This document shows positions 1 through 6,098 of a DNA stretch of 20,730 bases, in pieces. A program made the translations under genes and the position numbers. The stretch is from a virus, in IMG/VR virus record IMGVR_UViG_3300030104_005757, positions 1 to 20,730 of that record; one strand, 5' to 3'. Each line of letters begins with the position of its first letter. The first letter of the stretch is position 1. The notes beneath the pieces were generated by a model. The model saw nothing but the letters and a program-made list of their open reading frames with translations. It did not search any database and was not told the origin of the DNA.

Positions 1-480
1 GTTACTATCTTAAATGAGATAAGACCAATACTCTTTAAAAATGGTTTAACATTTACTCATTTATTTGAAGGTGATTATATAGTACTAGTATTGATTCATT
101 TTAAAAGTGGTGAAACTATAGTAAGCAAAAGAAAACTTAATCTAGATGTAGATCTTAAGAGCCAAAATGCATTACAAGTAGAAGGTAGTAGCATTACCTA
201 TAATAGACGTTATACTCTTAGTAGTTTACTTGGTATAGTTACAGATGAAGATACTGATGGTGTAGTAGGTAGAAAATCATCTACATACAATAAACCAAAA
301 GCAAAAGCAAAAGCAATCACTAAAACAAAAATTTCTAGAGATAAATTTGAAGAGGGTATAAAAGCTATAGAAAAATTAGAAGATACTACTAAAAGATCTC
401 AAGCTATACAAAATGCTTTAAATAATTATATACTAGATGAATCTCAAAGAATGTTACTTAATGCCTTGAAAGATGTTTAA
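1..480 (+). CDS. ERF-family single-strand annealing protein, 5' end outside window
   Basis: Frame 1 is open from base 1, so the gene starts upstream of the window; a TTG at 91 is only an internal codon. The visible 159 residues include a GLTFTH segment, then LIHFKSGE near residues 32-39, and the hallmark SITYNRRYTLSSLLGIVTDED at about 64-84. That is the ERF core signature (GSaiTYaRRYaLsslLGI..dEDdDG). A lysine-rich linker (about 97-110) leads to a helical C-terminal part. ERF proteins anneal complementary single strands during phage recombination and replication. The gene overlaps the downstream exonuclease by 8 bp, giving the usual annealing protein plus exonuclease pair. The family call is firm; the missing N-terminus cannot be judged. 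Confidence 0.88.
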   Translation, partial: VTILNEIRPILFKNGLTFTHLFEGDYIVLVLIHFKSGETIVSKRKLNLDVDLKSQNALQVEGSSITYNRRYTLSSLLGIVTDEDTDGVVGRKSSTYNKPKAKAKAITKTKISRDKFEEGIKAIEKLEDTTKRSQAIQNALNNYILDESQRMLLNALKDV

Positions 481-1216
481 AATAAGATGTAGTAGTATTG
501 GTAAAATTATGGGTAATCCTAGATCTAAAGTAGATAGAGAATTAGGATTACTTACTAAAGATGCCCAAAGTGTAGTTATAGATCAAATAGCTAAAGATCT
601 TTATAATTTTAAAGAAGAGATAAGTAGTAAGTATCTAACTAAAGGTAATAGAAATGAAAGCGAGGCTATATTATTACTATCTAGAGTTTTAGGTGAGTTT
701 ACTCTATTTAAAAATACTAAAAGATTTGAAGATGATTTTATGAGTGGAGAGCCTGATATAATTACTAAAGATGCTATAATAGATGTAAAGAATAGCTACA
801 ATGGTAAAACATTTACTAAAGTAGCTTTACAAGATGATCTAGATAATAAGATGTATTATTATCAAATTCAAGGATATATGCATCTATTAAAAAAGAAAAA
901 AGGTTATATAGCATATTGTTTAACTAATTGTGATGATGATCTAATACAAAGAGAAATCAATAACAATATTTATAACTTAAATGAATCTATAAAATCCATA
1001 AGTGATGAAGATTATACTATTATAGAGAATAGAGTAAAAAGTACTCTTACTTATGATGATATAGATGATGAGGCTAAAGTAAAGATATTTCAAGTAGATT
1101 ATGATCCTAAAGTAATTGAAGAGATACAAGAGAGAGTAGTTAAATGTAGAGAGTTTTATGATCAAAGTGTTTATAAATTAATCAATAATAAAATAAAAAA
1201 TGAAGTTACAAGGTAA
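473..1216 (+). CDS. YqaJ-like PD-(D/E)xK exonuclease (phage recombination)
   Basis: A 247-residue protein with the features of a YqaJ/lambda-exonuclease-type nuclease. An acidic helix KGNRNESEAI lies at about 57-66. GEPDI at 92-96 and IDVKNS at 103-108 supply the metal-binding Asp and catalytic Lys of the PD-(D/E)xK core. YYYQIQGYM at 128-136 matches the conserved Gln-containing helix of the family. It probably resects linear phage DNA 5' to 3', producing the single strands that the overlapping ERF gene product anneals. The ATG lies inside the end of the ERF gene (8-bp overlap), which suggests coupled translation. The fold assignment is well supported; polarity and substrate are inferred from family and neighbours. 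Confidence 0.8.
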   Translation: MFKIRCSSIGKIMGNPRSKVDRELGLLTKDAQSVVIDQIAKDLYNFKEEISSKYLTKGNRNESEAILLLSRVLGEFTLFKNTKRFEDDFMSGEPDIITKDAIIDVKNSYNGKTFTKVALQDDLDNKMYYYQIQGYMHLLKKKKGYIAYCLTNCDDDLIQREINNNIYNLNESIKSISDEDYTIIENRVKSTLTYDDIDDEAKVKIFQVDYDPKVIEEIQERVVKCREFYDQSVYKLINNKIKNEVTR

Positions 1217-1562
1217 ACTATTAAAAAAAGATGAGAGTGCTAAAATTTATAGCGAAAAGTTTAGAAAGAGAGAGTTTGTATTAGAAACTAATGAAACTTA
1301 CCCACAGACAATTTTAATTACTTTAATTAATGATGGGTGTGATCTTATAGATGATTTTAATGTAGATGATAGTATTGAGGTTAGTATTAATATTAGAGGT
1401 AAAGAGTGGACAAACCCTACTACTAATGATGTTAGATATTTTAATACTATACAAGGTTGGAGTATTAACAAAATAGAAGAGAGTGATACATCTTTAAAAA
1501 AAGAAGATTATGAAGAGGTTACTAAATCTCCTGTAGAGAGTGAAGATGATTTACCATTTTAA
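1200..1562 (+). CDS. DUF3127-like ssDNA-binding protein with SSB-type acidic tail
   Basis: A 120-residue protein with an OB-fold-like layout: MKLQGKLLKK at the start, FVLETNETYPQTI at about 26-38, then IEVSINIRGKEW and YFNTIQGWSI. This resembles DUF3127, a small family common in Bacteroidota and usually regarded as ssDNA-binding. The C-terminal third is acidic and disordered and ends in DDLPF, almost identical to the DDDIPF tip by which bacterial SSB recruits partner proteins. It overlaps the exonuclease gene by 17 bp, so the three genes form a recombination module of annealing protein, nuclease and strand protector. ssDNA binding is inferred from resemblance and tail. Confidence 0.72.
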   Translation: MKLQGKLLKKDESAKIYSEKFRKREFVLETNETYPQTILITLINDGCDLIDDFNVDDSIEVSINIRGKEWTNPTTNDVRYFNTIQGWSINKIEESDTSLKKEDYEEVTKSPVESEDDLPF

Positions 1563-1572
1563 AAATTAAGAT

Positions 1573-1785
1573 ATGAATGCAAAAGATTTAAAAAACTTGA
1601 GAAGTAGATCTCAAAAGATTATCAAAGATCATATAGAAAAATATGATAAAACAGAGAGTGGATTCGCCAAAGAGTGTGGTATACATCCAGCTCAATTACT
1701 TCTATATATGAGAAGTGAAAGAGGTTTAACAGTAGATAGTTTAATGAAAGTAGGTGATATAATTTGTGATTATGAAAAAAACTAA
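1573..1785 (+). CDS. Small helix-turn-helix protein, probable DNA-binding regulator
   Basis: A 70-residue protein. Residues 28-58 (ESGFAKECGIHPAQLLLYMR and the following helix) read as a Cro/CI-like helix-turn-helix: FAKECGI is the first helix and turn, HPAQLLLYMR the recognition helix. There is no room for a separate effector or oligomerisation domain. It starts 10 bp after the ssDNA-binding gene and its end overlaps the next gene, so it is cotranscribed with the recombination genes. It could act as a small repressor or activator at the early-to-late switch; nothing in the sequence identifies its operator. The fold is moderately well supported and the role is inferred. Confidence 0.6.
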   Translation: MNAKDLKNLRSRSQKIIKDHIEKYDKTESGFAKECGIHPAQLLLYMRSERGLTVDSLMKVGDIICDYEKN

Positions 1786-2008
1786 ATACTTTTTACAAGT
1801 TTTATTAGGTTTGTTTATTATGCCTATTTTAATATTCTTATTTATGTTAGATAGAGTATGTTTAGCTTTTTTACCTCACGTTAAAGGCTATACTATACAA
1901 GATACTTTTAAAGATGTAAAGTTATTTGTTCCATCTCTATATAGAGTGATATTATTTGTTTTAATATACTTTCTATACAAGTTTGTTATATTTGTTTTAA
2001 CTTTGTAA
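1772..2008 (+). CDS. Small integral membrane protein of unknown function
   Basis: A 78-residue protein, taking ATG 1772 (MKKTKYF) over an in-frame GTG six bases upstream. It has two strongly hydrophobic stretches, about residues 7-25 (VLLGLFIMPILIFLFML) and 57-78 (VILFVLIYFLYKFVIFVLTL), separated by a polar loop. The C-terminus sits inside the second helix. It overlaps the HTH gene by 14 bp and lies just before terS. A small two-helix phage membrane protein could be a holin or a superinfection-exclusion factor, but no lysin gene is adjacent and no family is recognisable, so no function is assigned. Confidence 0.6.
   Translation: MKKTKYFLQVLLGLFIMPILIFLFMLDRVCLAFLPHVKGYTIQDTFKDVKLFVPSLYRVILFVLIYFLYKFVIFVLTL
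1998..2005 (+). promoter_or_regulatory. Candidate -7 promoter element upstream of terS
   Basis: TAACTTTG matches the Bacteroidota -7 consensus TAnnTTTG exactly. It overlaps the last codons of the membrane-protein gene and would place transcription start near 2010, about 34 nt before the terS ATG. TTTG motifs occur upstream but not at the ideal 19-20 bp spacing, so support is moderate. Confidence 0.4.
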
Positions 2009-2022
2009 TAGATAAGCAAGGG

Positions 2023-2039
2023 AGTTATATAAAATAACT
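2023..2039 (+). promoter_or_regulatory. Small hairpin in the terS leader
   Basis: AGTTAT (2023-2028) and ATAACT (2034-2039) form a perfect 6-bp stem with a 5-nt loop, ending five bases before the terS ATG. It could mask the initiation region or be a chance AT-rich palindrome. No downstream T-tract, so it is not a terminator. Confidence 0.25.
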
Positions 2040-2043
2040 TTCT

Positions 2044-2445
2044 ATGAGTAAAAATGTAACACAAAGTAACACTATTAAAAAAAGGCTCTTTCTAGAGGCT
2101 CTAGAGAAATCATTGGGAGTGGTGGCTCCTGCTTGTAAAAGTGTAGGGATCTCTAGAACTACTTTCTATAGATGGTTACAAAGTGATAGAGAATTTAAGA
2201 ATAGTGTAGAAGAGATTGATGAAGTAGCATTAGATACAGCTGAGAGTGAGTTATACTCTTTAATTAAACAAGGTGTATTCCCAGCTATTTGTTTCTATCT
2301 AAAAACTAGAGGTAAAAGGAGAGGATATGTAGAGAGAAGTGAGATAGATGTAAGTAGTAAGGCTCCTGATCTTAGTGAACTATCTACAAAAGAGATAAAA
2401 GATTTATTAGAGAGTGGTACTACAAAAGGAATTATTAATAATTGA
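2044..2445 (+). CDS. terS: Terminase small subunit
   Basis: A 133-residue protein. Residues 24-50 carry an N-terminal helix-turn-helix (APACKSVGISRTTFYRWLQSD), followed by a long helix rich in acidic residues (55-76). The segment KQGVFPAICFYLKTRGKRRGY at about 75-95 is typical of phage small-terminase/HTH proteins, which recognise the packaging site and load genomic DNA into the large subunit. It lies directly upstream of terL and overlaps it by 32 bp, so the two are almost certainly cotranslated. A candidate promoter and a small hairpin precede it. Assignment rests on the HTH, the family-like tail and the position next to an unmistakable terL. Confidence 0.75.
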   Translation: MSKNVTQSNTIKKRLFLEALEKSLGVVAPACKSVGISRTTFYRWLQSDREFKNSVEEIDEVALDTAESELYSLIKQGVFPAICFYLKTRGKRRGYVERSEIDVSSKAPDLSELSTKEIKDLLESGTTKGIINN

Positions 2446-3766
2446 GTTAAAGAAAGAATTAGCTAGAAGATCTTTTTGGGACTTTTGTCTCTACTATGAT
2501 GAAGAGTTTTTTATTAAACGTGAATTTCTTAAAGAAGTTGCTATAGCTTTTGAAGATATTTATAATGGTAAGATCAATAGTTTAAGTGTATCAATGCCTC
2601 CTAGAGCAGGTAAATCTTACATCACTTCTTTATATTGTGCTTGGTTACTAGGTAAAGATCCTAAGTGTAGTGTAATGAGAAACACTTGTACAGCATCTCT
2701 ATATCTTAAATTCTCTTATGATGTTAGAGCCATCTTTAAGAGTGATAAGTTTATGAGTATCTTCCCTATAAGACTATCTCAAGATAAGAGTAATCTAAAT
2801 GGTTGGAATACTACTCAAGCTAAGATGGTTAGTTATTTTGGTGCAGGTGTTGGTGGTAGTATAATTGGCTTTGGTGCATCTAAAGTAGCTATAACAGATG
2901 ATCTATATAGAGGCTTAGAAGATGCTTTAAGTGATACTATTAATGATAGAATACTACAATGGAAAGAGGCCACACACGATAGTAGGCTAGAGAGTGGTTG
3001 TGCTAGAATTGATATAGGTACTAGATGGAGTGTTAAAGATCTCATAGGTTTACAAATAGAGAATAAAGAGTATGATAAATCTATTATACTAAAAGCATTA
3101 ACTAAAGAAGATAGATCTTTTTGTGAGGATGTAATGACTACTCAAGAATATCTAGATAAGAGAAAGAAAACAAGTAAAGAAGTATGGTTAGCAGAGTATC
3201 AACAAACGCCAATAGATCTAGAAGGTAGGCTATTTAACAAACTAAAAACAATATCTTTAAAAGAATATAATGAGATACATCATAAAAGTTTTGGCTGCTT
3301 AGGCTTTATAGATGTGGCTGATCAAGGTAAAGACTATCTAGCTATGGCTATAGGCTCTCTAATAGATGATAAATTATATATAGTAGATACTATATTTACT
3401 AAACAAAACACAGATCATACATTACCATTAGCATCTAGTATGCTTAATAAATATGATGTAAGATATTGTAGAGTAGAATCTAATAGTATGGGTGCTATGT
3501 TTAGCAGGATCTTACAAAAGCAAACTAAAACTAAAATCCTTCAAGTACATAACTCTACTAACAAGATCACTAGAATAATAATGCAAAGTGTCTTTATTCA
3601 AAATAATATGATCTTTGTAAAGAGAGATAATGATCCTAACTATATTCAATTTATGGATAATGTACTCTCATTTAGTAAGGAAGGAAAGAATAAAAATGAT
3701 GATGCACCCGATTGTCTGGCAGGTCTTTCTCTATTTTCTCAATCAATGTTTAAAAAAGTTTTTTAG
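2414..3766 (+). CDS. terL: Terminase large subunit (packaging ATPase and nuclease)
   Basis: A 450-residue protein with both terminase domains. Residues 11-30 (ELKKELARRSFWDFCLYYDE) match the usual N-terminal start. The ATPase has Walker A MPPRAGKS at 61-68 and a Walker B-like VAITDDLYR at 158-166, with Asp-Asp rather than Asp-Glu. The RNase H-like nuclease carries Asp300 (GFIDVAD), Glu355 (RVESN) and the C-terminal acidic cluster DDAPD at 429-433, all expected metal ligands. It pumps DNA into the prohead and cuts the concatemer. The start is uncertain: GTG 2414 overlaps terS by 32 bp and no ATG occurs before the Walker A motif. Unusually, the portal gene does not follow on the same strand. 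Confidence 0.93.
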   Translation: MVLQKELLIIELKKELARRSFWDFCLYYDEEFFIKREFLKEVAIAFEDIYNGKINSLSVSMPPRAGKSYITSLYCAWLLGKDPKCSVMRNTCTASLYLKFSYDVRAIFKSDKFMSIFPIRLSQDKSNLNGWNTTQAKMVSYFGAGVGGSIIGFGASKVAITDDLYRGLEDALSDTINDRILQWKEATHDSRLESGCARIDIGTRWSVKDLIGLQIENKEYDKSIILKALTKEDRSFCEDVMTTQEYLDKRKKTSKEVWLAEYQQTPIDLEGRLFNKLKTISLKEYNEIHHKSFGCLGFIDVADQGKDYLAMAIGSLIDDKLYIVDTIFTKQNTDHTLPLASSMLNKYDVRYCRVESNSMGAMFSRILQKQTKTKILQVHNSTNKITRIIMQSVFIQNNMIFVKRDNDPNYIQFMDNVLSFSKEGKNKNDDAPDCLAGLSLFSQSMFKKVF

Positions 3767-3835
3767 CTATAACACTATAAATCAATTAGTTACAAATTAT
3801 ATTAAAAAAAAGTTTAATTTTTTTCTCTTATATAG

Positions 3836-3865
3836 TTGTATATATAAATTTAATTTGTATATTTG
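3836..3865 (+). promoter_or_regulatory. Bacteroidota-type promoter (-33 TTG, -7 TATATTTG)
   Basis: TATATTTG at 3858-3865 matches TAnnTTTG exactly and is preceded by TTG (3836-3838) with a 19-bp spacer, the expected Bacteroidota geometry. Transcription would start near 3870, about 34 nt before the ATG at 3904. This is the best complete promoter seen in the window. It sits in the 137-bp gap after terL, which otherwise holds only AT-rich sequence and a weak A-run/T-run inverted repeat at 3804-3824. Confidence 0.6.
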
Positions 3866-3903
3866 AAGTGTTGAACAAATAAACATTATAAAAAAAACAA
3901 GTT

Positions 3904-4404
3904 ATGAAAAAAGAAAAACAAATTATTAAAGAGAATTACAAGAAGTTTTTAATTAACACCGATAAAAGTAGTGAAGGAGTAAAAATGTGGTGGGCGTTTA
4001 TTGATACTCAAGATAAAAATCTAGTAAAAGAAGTTGTAGAGAGTATGACAAAAATAGAGAGAAGATTGAGAGATTTTAAAGATGGTTTTTATTATAAAAC
4101 TAAAATTAGAAAATTTGCTAATCTTAAGTATTGGACTGATGTAGAGCCTTATGAAGTAGTTAGAGTAATAAGTGATAAGACTGTAGAAGTTAGATTAATG
4201 GATACTATTCAAACTAAAAGACCTGAGGCATTTGTAGTAGGTGGATTTGCAGCTCATTGTATTGATAACCATAACCAAGATTATAAATATATCTCAAATG
4301 AGAAAAATCCTATTAAAAGAATAAGAAAAGGTAAAAAAGGTTGGGGTAATGGTAAATATCAGATGAGTGATTACCCATTTAATTTTTATGATTATAATTT
4401 TTAA
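3904..4404 (+). CDS. Conserved hypothetical protein of marine-phage type (FYDYNF C-terminus)
   Basis: A 166-residue protein. The first half is charged and probably helical (KEKQIIKENYKKF; VVESMTKIERRLRDF). The second half is beta-rich: FYYKTKIRKF, YEVVRVISDKTVEVR, then AFVVGGFAAHCIDNHNQDY at about 108-126, and a basic stretch before a terminal FNFYDYNF. From memory, the GGFxxHC...FYDYNF pattern recurs in uncharacterised proteins of marine phages, but I know no function and assign none. The gene stands alone with its own promoter and a strong terminator (4418-4457), which fits a moron-type accessory gene between terL and portal. That this is a real gene is very likely. Confidence 0.65.
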   Translation: MKKEKQIIKENYKKFLINTDKSSEGVKMWWAFIDTQDKNLVKEVVESMTKIERRLRDFKDGFYYKTKIRKFANLKYWTDVEPYEVVRVISDKTVEVRLMDTIQTKRPEAFVVGGFAAHCIDNHNQDYKYISNEKNPIKRIRKGKKGWGNGKYQMSDYPFNFYDYNF

Positions 4405-4417
4405 TAATAATAGGAGT

Positions 4418-4457
4418 TGGCAGTAATCTCAGCGTAACAAAACTGCCATTTTTTTTT
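4418..4457 (+). terminator. Rho-independent terminator
   Basis: TGGCAGT (4418-4424) and ACTGCCA (4442-4448) form a perfect 7-bp stem around a 17-nt loop, followed at once by nine T residues (4449-4457). It begins 14 bp after the stop codon of the 3904-4404 gene. Confidence 0.8.
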
Positions 4458-4487
4458 AACTTTATAAACTATGATCTCAATAATGAA

Positions 4488-4712
4488 ATGAAATTAATAC
4501 TAGATATAGAGGCTTTTACTAGCTTATATAACACTAAATCTATTAGTGATATTACACCACCAATATTAAAATATAAATCATTTTCTATAGTAAAGTGTAA
4601 AATAAAAACTAATAAAAAAGGTGTAACAAAACTAAAAAAATGCACCATACAAGTTAATGGATTAGATAGTTATGATTGCATAAAAACACTTACTAACCTT
4701 TATGATTACTAA
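4488..4712 (+). CDS. Small hypothetical protein
   Basis: A 74-residue protein of unknown function with mixed polar and hydrophobic sequence, a lysine-rich centre (about 36-52) and two cysteines. No signal peptide, membrane helix or known motif is visible. It lies after a terminator, so it needs its own transcript. The only promoter-like sequence is TAACTTTA at 4457-4464, one mismatch from TAnnTTTG, overlapping the terminator's T-tract. Codon choice (AGA, ACT, AAA, TTA) resembles the neighbours. It is followed by the non-coding repeat region and converges with the portal gene. It is probably a real gene, but small-ORF uncertainty remains. Confidence 0.5.
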   Translation: MKLILDIEAFTSLYNTKSISDITPPILKYKSFSIVKCKIKTNKKGVTKLKKCTIQVNGLDSYDCIKTLTNLYDY

Positions 4713-4720
4713 TGATTCTA

Positions 4721-4790
4721 GCAATACTAAGCAATACTAAGTAATACTAAAACTTGTTAAGCAAAAGATAGCAAACTCTAGCAATTCAGC
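4721..4790. repeat. Degenerate 10-bp direct-repeat array (GCAATACTAA)
   Basis: Seven consecutive decamers: GCAATACTAA twice, GTAATACTAA, a diverged unit, then GCAAAAGATA, GCAAACTCTA and GCAATTCAGC. AGCAA, or AGTAA once, recurs at 4720, 4730, 4740, 4760, 4770 and 4780, exactly 10 bp apart, about one helical turn. The array is non-coding, between the 3' ends of two convergent genes. It could be a protein-binding iteron array, a replication or recombination site, or a decaying minisatellite. Confidence 0.7.
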
Positions 4791-4798
4791 CTGTAATA

Positions 4799-4828
4799 GT
4801 AAATGTAAATGTAAATGTAAGTGTAAGT
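4799..4828. repeat. Hexamer tandem repeat (GTAAAT x3, GTAAGT x2)
   Basis: Five tandem hexamers, three GTAAAT then two GTAAGT, end six bases before the portal stop codon. On the portal transcript they form its immediate 3' tail. No hairpin terminator was found in this convergent gap. Confidence 0.75.
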
Positions 4829-4834
4829 GTAGTA

Positions 4835-6040
4835 TTATAGTCCTAATATTTCTTTTTTCTCCTCTTCATTTAACTCTACTCCACTTTCTATGATCTTCTT
4901 TAATGCAGCTGCTCTAGTATCTAGTGCTTTAGCGTTTTCATTTTCATCATCTTGTAGTACAGGTAAATGACTAAAATCAGCCTCTAGATAATAACCTTCA
5001 TCACTTAAGCCTATTTGCTCTATGATATTATTATACATCATTTGAGTTTCAGGAATTATAGTATCAGTATAAGCCATTCTAATACCATCTCTTACATTAC
5101 TAAAGGTTGCTCCTCTCTCTTGAGAAAATACATAAATATTTAAACCATAAGCATCTACTATGGCTAATTTATCAGCGTTTAACTCTTCAAATAACATTAG
5201 ATCTTTAGTGGGAAAACTCATAGGTTGCCATTGTACATCTGCCTCAGTTATAATTAATTCATCTTTAGATCTACTATACCAGTCTCTTTGGATCTCTTTT
5301 CTCTCTTCTGGTGTCATTGGTATTGATCCACCTATATCATTATTCTTAGCTGATAATATACCTATAGATCCTATATTTTCTAATAGTACATTTCTTTTGT
5401 GGTAAGATGCTCTAATATTAGATAAAGGAAATCTTAAACAATCTATTCTACTCACAGGATTGATAAGATTAGTACCATCACTAGTCATTAAATACAAGAT
5501 CTCATCTATATCAAAAGTTTCTATTTTACCATCATCATATCTAAATTCAAAGTTTTTTATAAGTTGCTCAGCATCCATTTGTTTTAGTTTCTTACCTGTG
5601 GTATTAATTGTGATTCTATCACTAGGTAGAGGTACTAAAAGATTCACAATATCAAAAGATCTTTTAGGAGCATAAGCAAAAGAATTAGAGTATAGTGCAT
5701 CATTTATACTCATACTAAATACAAAATCCTTCCAATTTTGTCTAGGATTTGGTTTGTTAATTAAATCTAAAAACCAATGATTCTCTACTTTCTCACCATT
5801 TTTATCATATAAACACGGAATATTACTAGCCATCATAGAGGCACGTTTATTGACTACTGCTCTAAGTTCAGGTATCTCTATATAATGTTTAAAACTCTCT
5901 TCAGTATCTATCCATATAGCTGTCTTTTGTCCAAAGATTCTATTATATGGAGTATGAAAATTATCAATGTATCTAGGTAGTTTTATATTTGGAGATCCAA
6001 AAAAAGCGTTCCAAAAATTTAAAGGATTTTGATTAGTCAT
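4835..6040 (-). CDS. HK97-family portal protein, encoded on the opposite strand
   Basis: A 401-residue protein. Signature stretches include ELRAVVNKRASMMASNIPC at about 58-76, PNPRQNWKDFVFSM near 97-110, a SNSFAYAP segment, VPLPSDRITI near 136-145, and later EERKEIQRDW and FSQERGATFSNVRDG. These match HK97-type portals, the dodecameric ring at the head vertex through which DNA enters and leaves and to which the terminase docks. The length is normal. Every other recognised structural gene in the window is on the plus strand; only portal is reversed, between terL and the protease. It starts 58 bp from the protease start and has its own leftward TAnnTTTG element. The A-rich sequence before its ATG is typical of the host group. 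Confidence 0.9.
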   Translation of the reverse strand: MTNQNPLNFWNAFFGSPNIKLPRYIDNFHTPYNRIFGQKTAIWIDTEESFKHYIEIPELRAVVNKRASMMASNIPCLYDKNGEKVENHWFLDLINKPNPRQNWKDFVFSMSINDALYSNSFAYAPKRSFDIVNLLVPLPSDRITINTTGKKLKQMDAEQLIKNFEFRYDDGKIETFDIDEILYLMTSDGTNLINPVSRIDCLRFPLSNIRASYHKRNVLLENIGSIGILSAKNNDIGGSIPMTPEERKEIQRDWYSRSKDELIITEADVQWQPMSFPTKDLMLFEELNADKLAIVDAYGLNIYVFSQERGATFSNVRDGIRMAYTDTIIPETQMMYNNIIEQIGLSDEGYYLEADFSHLPVLQDDENENAKALDTRAAALKKIIESGVELNEEEKKEILGL

Positions 6041-6062
6041 TATTTTTTATATGAATTTTAAA

Positions 6063-6070
6063 CAAATTTA
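6063..6070 (-). promoter_or_regulatory. Candidate leftward -7 promoter element for portal
   Basis: On the minus strand this reads TAAATTTG, an exact match to TAnnTTTG. It lies 22 bp upstream of the portal ATG (6040) and back to back with a rightward element at 6073-6080. No clear -33 TTG at the ideal distance. Confidence 0.45.
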
Positions 6071-6072
6071 CT

Positions 6073-6080
6073 TAATTTTG
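6073..6080 (+). promoter_or_regulatory. Candidate rightward -7 promoter element for the capsid operon
   Basis: TAATTTTG matches TAnnTTTG exactly, 18 bp before the protease ATG (6099), so transcription would start near 6085. It is the only promoter candidate for the operon running to the terminator at 10973. No clear -33 element. Confidence 0.45.
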
Positions 6081-6098
6081 TTTTAATTATTCTAATTT

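Noticed and set aside
3804-3824. A-run (3804-3811) and T-run (3818-3824) after terL as a terminator.
   Set aside because: The stem would be pure A-T with no GC pairs, so it would be very weak; the run may simply reflect composition.
3630-3866. A 78-residue plus-strand frame overlapping the end of terL.
   Set aside because: It lies mostly inside the strongly supported terL C-terminus, has unusual composition and ends in the promoter region, so it is a shadow frame.
4457-4464. TAACTTTA as a promoter for the 4488-4712 gene.
   Set aside because: It lacks the final G of TAnnTTTG and overlaps the terminator T-tract; possible but too weak to list as a feature.
4742-4837. TAATACTA (4742-4749) and TAGTATTA (4830-4837) as a long-range hairpin ending the convergent transcripts.
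   Set aside because: The 8-bp A-T-rich arms are 80 bases apart with no T-tract after them, so stable pairing is unlikely.
4835-6098. Inverted repeats flanking portal that could have mediated its inversion (GTAAAT at the left, ATTTAC near 6066 at the right).
   Set aside because: The match is only 6 bp in very AT-rich DNA and the left copies belong to a local tandem repeat; it does not exceed chance.
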